A DNA stretch of 7,105 nucleotides, taken from contig JAITOH010000078.1 of the NCBI GenBank assembly GCA_031290055.1, positions 1-7,105 on the forward strand, read 5' to 3'. The notes beneath the pieces were generated by a model that ran no database searches, had not been told where the DNA came from, and worked only from the letters and a program-made list of their open reading frames with translations. This stretch comes from Endomicrobium sp. (lineage in GTDB: Bacteria; Elusimicrobiota; Endomicrobiia; Endomicrobiales; Endomicrobiaceae). A program made the position numbers and the translations under genes. Of this stretch, positions 1 through 7,105 are shown in pieces (the first letter of the stretch is position 1; each line of letters begins with the position of its first letter).

Positions 1-2499
<2,499 letters not shown>

Positions 2500-3171
2500 A
2501 AGACTGAAACATTTATTCTATGTAAAGAGGAAATGTGTGCGAAAATCGGCAGTGTTTTTTACCACAACAAATTAAGACTATACTTAAAAGTTCTAGGATT
2601 GTTTATTTTTGACTTAGGATAAATTGATTAGTTGTAATTGAAGCAGTAATTTTATAAAGTTTATCTCTTATAAATACGTAGAAATATGTCGAGTTAGGCA
2701 AAAAATATTTGAAAAAGAGATGTTTTTTATTTTGTTAAAGTGAAAATAAAGGATTATGCTATCAGCTTGGGGTTTATATGCCTTACAGAGTTTTATTGGT
2801 ATTAGTAAGGGTTATTCTGGTTGGATAACACTGTTTGTTTTATGTCTTTAAAAAAACATAATATTCTTAAATATGAAGTGAATATTTAGCGTGTTTACAT
2901 GCCTATAGTTGGTAGTCGCACCTTATGTTCTACAAAGAAAAAGTCGTATAAGATTTTTATAAATAAAAGCATGTAATACGAAGAAAATAAAATTTTACAA
3001 ATAATTTAAGAAAGAGTTTTTTAATTTTTATATAGTGTCTTTAGAAGTTAGCGTATAGCTTAGATTAAAATAAATTCTTGGAATAAAAAATAGGAGTTTT
3101 TGTTGCGTTATTGTATAAAAATAAAATTAATTGGGTTTAAGTTGACAAAAGAGTGTTTCAGTAAACTGTTT

Positions 3172-3200
3172 TTTACATATCATAATTTAGGTTATAAAAT
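3172..3200 (+). promoter_or_regulatory. candidate sigma70 promoter for gyrA
   Basis: TTTACA (3172-3177) and TAAAAT (3195-3200) each match the sigma70 consensus at five of six positions and are separated by 17 bp. Transcription would begin near 3207, giving a leader of about 34 nt with the gyrA ribosome-binding site inside it. In such AT-rich DNA, matches of this quality can arise by chance. A perfect TTGACA at 3142-3147 has no good -10 at the right distance. Confidence 0.45.
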
Positions 3201-3226
3201 TTTTAAATAACTTATAGAGAAAACAT

Positions 3227-3233
3227 AAGAGGA
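3227..3233 (+). promoter_or_regulatory. gyrA ribosome-binding site
   Basis: AAGAGGA lies 7 nt before the ATG at 3241. This is good Shine-Dalgarno complementarity at the right spacing. It fixes the gyrA start, which also agrees with the normal GyrA N-terminus. Confidence 0.8.
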
Positions 3234-3240
3234 ATCACAA

Positions 3241-5721
3241 ATGTCAAGAGAAGAAGATATTAAGAGTATACAAACAATACTTGAAAGCATTGTTCCAAGA
3301 AATATTGAATCAGAAATGAAAAGTTCTTATATTGATTATGCTATGAGCGTGATTATAGGAAGAGCTTTACCTGATGTTCGTGATGGTTTAAAACCTGTTC
3401 ATAGAAGAATACTTTATGCTATGAAGGAAATGGGTTTGAAAAGTACCAGTACATATAAAAAATCTGCTAGAGTTGTTGGTGATGTGCTTGGGAAATATCA
3501 TCCTCATGGTGATGCTGCTGTTTATAGTGCTATGGTTAGAATGGTACAGGATTTTTCCCTAAGATACCCTATGATTGATGGACAGGGAAACTTTGGAAGT
3601 ATAGATGGTGACTTTGCTGCAGCTATGCGTTACACAGAAATAAGAATGGATACTATTAGCGACGAAATGTTAGCCGATTTAGATAAAAATACAGTGGATT
3701 TTATTCCAAATTATGATGGTTCTCTAAAAGAGCCGTTAATACTTCCTACTAGACTCCCAAGCCTTTTAATTAATGGTTCATCTGGTATAGCTGTAGGCAT
3801 GGCTACAAATGTTCCAACTCATAATATAGAAGAAGTATGTGATGCGTTGGTGTTTTTAATAGAGAATAAAGAAACTTCTATTTTAGAAATTGCAAAATAT
3901 GTTAAGGGTCCAGATTTTCCTACTGGTGCAATAATACTTGGAAAAGAAGGCATTAAAAATTATATGGAAAAGGGCAGAGGGACTATAAAAATAAGAGCCA
4001 AAGTCGAGATTGAGGAAATGAAAGGTGGTAGAGAAGCTATTATAGTAAATGAAATACCTTATCAAGTAAATAAAGCAAATCTCATAACTTCTATTGCTAA
4101 TTTAGTAAAAGATAAAAAAATTGATGGTATTTCAGATTTGCGTGATGAATCAAACCGTGATGGTATAAGAATAGTTGTTGAAGTAAAAAGAGATGCAAAT
4201 AGCCAAATTGTTTTGAATCAGCTGTACAGTCATACACATATGCAGTCATCTTTTGGTGTGATAATGCTTGCACTTGTCAATAATAGACCTAAAATTATGA
4301 ACATTAAAGAAATTTTAATGCATCATATAGATCATAGAAAAGTTATTGTCATAAGAAGAACAAAATTTGATTTGCAAAAAGCTGAAAACAGAGTGCATAT
4401 TTTAGAAGGTTTAAACATAGCTATAAACAGTATAGATGCTGTTATCAAAATTATAAAGGAATCAGTTAATGAAGATGTTGCCAATATAAATTTGATGTCG
4501 AAATTTCTTTTAACTAAAATTCAAGCAGAAGCTATTTTAGAAATGAAAATTCGTCAGCTTACTGGATTGAAAACAAGAGAAATAAATAACGAATATTTAG
4601 AGATAAAAAAACTTATAAAAAATCTTCGTTATATTTTAGGAAATTCTGATGAAATTTTGTCTATAATTAAAAAAGAAATTATTAGTATAAAGAAAAAATA
4701 TGGCGACAAAAGAAGAACTGAAATTCAGGCTGCCGAAGCAGATTTTAATATTGAAGACTTAATTCAAGAAGAAGAAGTTGCTGTAACTATGTCACGTGCT
4801 GGCTATATTAAGCGTATACCACTAGAAACTTATAAAGCTCAACACAGGGGTGGCCGTGGAGTAAATGCAATGACTACAAAAGAAGAGGATTTTGTCGAAA
4901 ATTTATTTATCACAAATTCCCACTCATATATGTTGTTTTTTACAACATTAGGAAGGTTATACTGGATAAGGGTTTACGAGATTCCAGAGGGAACAAGAAC
5001 GTCAAAAGGAAAAGCTATAATAAATCTTTTACAATTGCAGGGTGTGGAAGAAAAAATTACTGCGGCAATTCCCATAAGATCCTTTAATCCTAAAGATATT
5101 AGTAATGAGTGTCTACTTATGTGTACGAAAAAAGGAATAATTAAAAAAATTTCTCTTGATGAATTTGATAATCCAAGAAAAGGCGGCATAATAGCAATTA
5201 GACTTAAGAATGATGATATTTTAACGGAAGTAAAAACAATAGGAAAAAATCCAGAAATTATAATTGCAACCAAAAAAGGTATAGCTATAAGATTTAAAGA
5301 AAGCGATATACGTGCGATTGGGCGTAGTGGTATGGGTGTAAAGGGTATTTCTCTTAAAATGGGAGACGAAGTTATAGGTATGGAAGTGGTTTCTCCAAAG
5401 GATATATTCCTTTCAGTCTCTGAAAATGGCTTTGGCAAGAGAACAGATGTTGGGAAATATCGTCTGCAAAAAAGAGCAGGTCACGGAGTTATAAATATGC
5501 ATGCAAGTAAAAGAAACGGAAATATTGTTGATATAAAAAAAGCAAATGCTAACGAGGAAATGATGATAATAACAAAAAATGGCGTAACAATAAGGCTTAG
5601 AGTAAATAGTATTTCTGTTATAGGTAGAAATACTCAAGGGGTAAAACTTGTACGTCTTGACAATGGAGATAAAGTTGCTGCAATTGAAAATGTTGTAAAA
5701 GATGAAAGTGGTGAAGTTTAA
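3241..5721 (+). CDS. gyrA: DNA gyrase subunit A (DNA cleavage-religation and wrapping subunit)
   Basis: GyrA cuts and rejoins DNA through a tyrosine ester and wraps DNA for negative supercoiling, working in the cytoplasm with GyrB. The 826-residue product (E. coli: 875) begins with the winged-helix cleavage domain. [20 protein letters not shown] is at 33-52, and catalytic Tyr131 sits after Arg130 in [10 protein letters not shown]. The intercalating isoleucine is Ile183 in [14 protein letters not shown] tower domain and a lysine-rich coiled-coil/C-gate segment (about 370-490) follow. The C-terminal beta-pinwheel (about 505-815) opens with a GyrA-box, QHRGGRG (534-540), which separates gyrase from ParC; E. 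coli has QRRGGKG. The long acidic tail of E. coli GyrA is missing. In the quinolone region, Ala92 and Ser96 replace the usual Ser and acidic residue. The start is supported by a ribosome-binding site 7 nt upstream. gyrB is on the same strand 741 bp before, and a separate promoter is likely. Confidence 0.98.
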   Translation: MSREEDIKSIQTILESIVPRNIESEMKSSYIDYAMSVIIGRALPDVRDGLKPVHRRILYAMKEMGLKSTSTYKKSARVVGDVLGKYHPHGDAAVYSAMVRMVQDFSLRYPMIDGQGNFGSIDGDFAAAMRYTEIRMDTISDEMLADLDKNTVDFIPNYDGSLKEPLILPTRLPSLLINGSSGIAVGMATNVPTHNIEEVCDALVFLIENKETSILEIAKYVKGPDFPTGAIILGKEGIKNYMEKGRGTIKIRAKVEIEEMKGGREAIIVNEIPYQVNKANLITSIANLVKDKKIDGISDLRDESNRDGIRIVVEVKRDANSQIVLNQLYSHTHMQSSFGVIMLALVNNRPKIMNIKEILMHHIDHRKVIVIRRTKFDLQKAENRVHILEGLNIAINSIDAVIKIIKESVNEDVANINLMSKFLLTKIQAEAILEMKIRQLTGLKTREINNEYLEIKKLIKNLRYILGNSDEILSIIKKEIISIKKKYGDKRRTEIQAAEADFNIEDLIQEEEVAVTMSRAGYIKRIPLETYKAQHRGGRGVNAMTTKEEDFVENLFITNSHSYMLFFTTLGRLYWIRVYEIPEGTRTSKGKAIINLLQLQGVEEKITAAIPIRSFNPKDISNECLLMCTKKGIIKKISLDEFDNPRKGGIIAIRLKNDDILTEVKTIGKNPEIIIATKKGIAIRFKESDIRAIGRSGMGVKGISLKMGDEVIGMEVVSPKDIFLSVSENGFGKRTDVGKYRLQKRAGHGVINMHASKRNGNIVDIKKANANEEMMIITKNGVTIRLRVNSISVIGRNTQGVKLVRLDNGDKVAAIENVVKDESGEV

Positions 5722-5915
5722 TAAGTAAAATATTTGTGAAGTTAATAAGAAGTTTATTGTTGTAGTCTTTAATTTAAGATGTTTCTTTATGGATTACTGA
5801 AAAGAGAGTTGTTTTTTATAGTATAAATTTTTAGAAGCTTAAGTAAAAATGTGTACAAAATTTATTACCGCTATAAATAAAAGTTATAGTTCTTTATGTT
5901 GTTTGTTAGCATAAT
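5722..5915. other. gyrA to tRNA-Gly spacer, convergent ends
   Basis: This is 194 bp of AT-rich DNA between the ends of gyrA and the oppositely oriented tRNA. No ORF is worth reporting. There is a small perfect inverted repeat, CTATAA/TTATAG with a 7-nt loop, at about 5872-5890. It contains no G-C-rich stem and no T-run, so I do not call it a terminator. No clear terminator for either gene is visible. Confidence 0.6.
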
Positions 5916-5986
5916 AGCGGGTGATGGGAATCGAACCCACATCTCCAATTTGGGAAACTGGGATTTTGCCATTATACTACACCCGC
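5916..5986 (-). tRNA. tRNA-Gly (anticodon CCC)
   Basis: The minus-strand sequence folds into a complete 71-nt cloverleaf. The acceptor stem GCGGGTG/CACCCGC is fully paired. The D-arm is GTAT/AAAT around AATGGCA, with one A-A mismatch. The anticodon stem is CCAGT/ATTGG with loop TTCCCAA, followed by a 4-nt variable loop. The T-arm is GTGGG/CCCAT with loop TTCGATT. The anticodon CCC (complement of 5952-5954) reads the glycine codon GGG. The discriminator base is T (U), as expected for bacterial tRNA-Gly. The 3' CCA is not encoded, so a CCA-adding enzyme is needed. It lies alone between gyrA and pyk and is transcribed against both. A weak promoter-like pair upstream (TTTACG, 15 bp, TAATAC, minus strand at 5995-6021) is not strong enough to call. 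Confidence 0.96.
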
Positions 5987-6189
5987 GATTTTGTGTATTA
6001 ACAACATTTATGGGTCGTAAATTGTGCGCCTTTTAAAAGTGATTTATGTTGTATCATGAAAAAAGAAGCCTTTTTATAATTTTTTGATAAAGATATTCAA
6101 ATTGCCCACTTTTTTAATAAGACATACCAAACTCATGGTGAAAAGAGAATTTATATTTTGATAAAATGCATGATACATGAAGTACGAAA

Positions 6190-6219
6190 TTGACTTTAAA
6201 AGTAAAACTTATATATAAT
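6190..6219 (+). promoter_or_regulatory. sigma70 promoter for pyk
   Basis: TTGACT (6190-6195, five of six consensus bases) and a perfect TATAAT (6214-6219) are separated by 18 bp, pointing toward pyk. Transcription would start near 6226, leaving an untranslated leader of about 130 nt. An 11-nt near-palindrome, ACTTT-A-AAAGT (6193-6203), overlaps the -35 edge and the spacer and could be an operator, but no regulator can be named. Confidence 0.7.
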
Positions 6220-6341
6220 TAGCACGTAACCGCACACGCGCATACATGTAGTAACAAATTCATTGCTGTTTCTTTGTTATTCTAACATAATTTATAGAAG
6301 TTGTAAAATTGTACGCTTTAGTATTGAAACAGTAAATTACA

Positions 6342-6348
6342 AAAGGGG
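6342..6348 (+). promoter_or_regulatory. pyk ribosome-binding site
   Basis: AAAGGGG ends 8 nt before a GTG at 6357. No ATG start lies nearby; the next in-frame ATG (6384) falls inside the conserved CTMGPA motif. This ribosome-binding site therefore decides in favour of the GTG start. Confidence 0.7.
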
Positions 6349-6356
6349 TAGCAAAA

Positions 6357-7105
6357 GTGGTTAAGACAGGAATTATATGTACTATGGGGCCAGCTATGCG
6401 TTCTCTTGAGGTTTTAAGAGAAATGTCTGATGACTGTATGACTGTGGTCAGACTTAATTTGTCCCATGGCACTTTCGAAGATTACGAAAAGGATTTTGCT
6501 TTAATAAAAACTTTAAACATGGAGTATAGTAGAAATATAAAAGTTCTTGTAGATCTTGAAGGGCACAGGGTAAGGATAGGTAATCTTAAGGATGAAAAAG
6601 TAGAACTTAGAAGAGGCCAAAAACTCATTCTTACGAATAAGGAAGTGATAGGTGACAGTGAGAGAATTTTTATTGACTATAAAAATTCTCTCACTGATGT
6701 AAAAAGTGGTTTTGATGTATTCATAGATGATGGTAACCTTGCACTTAAAGTTTTGTTTTCAAAAGAAAATGAACTTGTTACTGAGGTTCAGAACGACTAT
6801 ATTTTAAAAATGCACAAGGGTGTAAATATACCACAAGCTAATCTTAAGTTCCCTCTTCTGGAGAAAAGAGACTTAGATGGGCTAAAATTTGCATTAAAAA
6901 ATAGTGTGGATTTTGTTGCTAATTCTTTTGTTAGAAATGCCGAAGATATGAAACCGTTGATTGATATTTTAAGGACAAAAAAAAATACGTCTTGTAAACT
7001 TATAGCGAAAATTGAAAATAGACTTGGAATTGACAATCTGGAGAATATTATTAAAGTTTCTGATGGTATAATGGTGGCAAGAGGCGATTTGGGTATTTCT
7101 ATTCC
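6357..7105 (+). CDS. pyk: pyruvate kinase, N-terminal part (runs off the window)
   Basis: Pyruvate kinase transfers phosphate from phosphoenolpyruvate to ADP, giving pyruvate and ATP, in the last step of glycolysis in the cytoplasm. Only the first 249 codons of a typically 470-590 residue protein are present; there is no stop in the window. The GTG start at 6357 follows an AAAGGGG site. The N-terminal ICTMGPA (7-13) matches the family's CTIGPA. RLNLSHG (32-38) supplies the phosphate- and cation-binding Arg32, Asn34, Ser36 and His37. DLEGHRVRIG (66-75) is an unusual form of DLQGPKIRxG. The B domain spans about 70-150 and includes DDG (124-126). KGVNIP and FVANSFVRNAEDM mark the return to the A domain. 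The active-site block shows catalytic Lys218 in IAKIEN and the metal ligands Glu220 and Asp244 (VARGDLG). It has its own promoter and long leader. An 18-bp inverted repeat lies inside the coding region (6656-6696). The family assignment is firm; the second half cannot be judged. Confidence 0.96.
   Translation, partial: MVKTGIICTMGPAMRSLEVLREMSDDCMTVVRLNLSHGTFEDYEKDFALIKTLNMEYSRNIKVLVDLEGHRVRIGNLKDEKVELRRGQKLILTNKEVIGDSERIFIDYKNSLTDVKSGFDVFIDDGNLALKVLFSKENELVTEVQNDYILKMHKGVNIPQANLKFPLLEKRDLDGLKFALKNSVDFVANSFVRNAEDMKPLIDILRTKKNTSCKLIAKIENRLGIDNLENIIKVSDGIMVARGDLGISI
6656..6696. repeat. perfect 18-bp inverted repeat inside pyk
   Basis: CAGTGAGAGAATTTTTAT (6656-6673) is the exact reverse complement of 6679-6696, with a 5-nt TGACT loop. 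In mRNA it would form a long uninterrupted hairpin about 300 nt after the start codon. The encoded residues (around ERIFIDYKNSLTDV) fit the normal pyruvate kinase B domain, so it is not an inserted element. No T-run follows, so it is not a standard terminator. Confidence 0.9.

Larger units (their letters stand above)
2500..3240. other. gyrB-gyrA intergenic region, no intact gene; possible decayed gene
   Basis: This is 741 bp with stops in all three forward frames and no convincing product on either strand. The longest forward open pieces are about 30-40 codons. One is continuous with the gyrB frame just after its stop (to 2622, with an ATG at 2533 whose Shine-Dalgarno-like AGAGG is only 2 nt away). 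A hydrophobic 31-codon ORF lies at 2756-2851. A 35-codon ORF from TTG 3103 to 3210 follows an AGGAG. In most bacteria gyrB and gyrA are close together, so this stretch may be the remains of a gene lost by frameshifts. I could not recognise a family in the fragments. The last 70 bp contain the likely gyrA promoter. I see no GC-rich hairpin plus T-run that would terminate gyrB transcription, so read-through into gyrA is possible. Confidence 0.6.
5987..6356. other. tRNA-Gly to pyk intergenic region
   Basis: This 370-bp stretch lies between two divergently transcribed genes, with no ORF of interest on either strand. It contains a 10-bp palindrome CTTTTAAAAG at 6030-6039. A weak A/T hairpin AAAAAG/CTTTTT at 6060-6075 is followed by an AT-rich tract. 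A separated 9-bp inverted repeat, TGTATCATG/CATGATACA, lies at 6050-6058 and 6169-6177. The pyk promoter is at 6190-6219. The pyk leader follows from about 6226, beginning with a locally GC-richer patch (6221-6240). No decayed gene could be recognised. Confidence 0.6.

Noticed and set aside
2533..2622. 29-residue ORF directly after gyrB
   Set aside because: The AGAGG sits only 2 nt from the ATG, the peptide shows no motif, and the frame merely continues the gyrB frame after its stop.
2903..2976. Degraded tRNA in the gyrB-gyrA gap
   Set aside because: Only a D-loop-like AGTTGGTAG is seen. There is no TTCGA-type T-loop, no paired D-stem and no anticodon arm.
3142..3147. Perfect TTGACA as the gyrA -35 box
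   Set aside because: At spacings of 16-18 bp the sequence (AACTGT/ACTGTT region) does not resemble a -10 box. The pair at 3172-3200 fits better.
4930..4948. 7-bp hairpin ATGTTGT/ACAACAT inside gyrA
   Set aside because: It is short and AT-rich, and expected by chance in a gene of this size and composition.
4974..5438. 154-codon open frame on the minus strand inside gyrA
   Set aside because: It lies wholly antisense to the conserved GyrA C-terminal domain and has no ribosome-binding site or recognisable motif. It is a by-product of gyrA codon use, as are the shorter antisense frames in gyrB and pyk.
6060..6082. Rho-independent terminator (AAAAAG/CTTTTT stem)
   Set aside because: The stem is almost all A-T with a 4-nt loop. 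It lies upstream of both divergent genes, where no transcript needs to end.

Overview
The window comes from an AT-rich bacterial chromosome. It carries four housekeeping genes: gyrB, gyrA, one glycine tRNA and the first part of a pyruvate kinase gene. Two features hint at a genome undergoing reduction: third codon positions are mostly A or T, and there is a long non-coding stretch inside what is usually a tight gyrB-gyrA pair. The long Gram-negative-type GyrB and the general look of the proteins would fit an Elusimicrobiota/Endomicrobium-like symbiont. That is a low-confidence guess, because no species-diagnostic marker can be read here.

Layout: gyrB (1-2499, +) starts at the first base, so its upstream signals are not visible. 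A 741-bp stretch (2500-3240) without a convincing gene follows. It holds scattered short open stretches in several frames and a plausible sigma70 promoter just before gyrA. gyrA (3241-5721, +) has a good ribosome-binding site. A 194-bp AT-rich spacer leads to a tRNA-Gly with anticodon CCC on the minus strand (5916-5986). A further 370 bp then carries a strong promoter and a leader of about 130 nt for pyk (6357 onward, +), which starts with GTG and runs off the right edge.

GyrB and GyrA form the A2B2 DNA gyrase that introduces negative supercoils. All catalytic residues are intact in both, and the GyrA-box identifies gyrase rather than topoisomerase IV. Pyruvate kinase makes ATP and pyruvate in the last step of glycolysis, and its visible catalytic residues are also intact.

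No new multi-gene system is visible. The points most worth checking are a perfect 18-bp inverted repeat inside the pyk coding sequence, the Ala/Ser pair in GyrA where quinolone-sensitive enzymes usually have Ser and an acidic residue, the possible gene decay between gyrB and gyrA, the tRNA-Gly(CCC), and a potassium-site signature in pyruvate kinase that suggests K+-independence.
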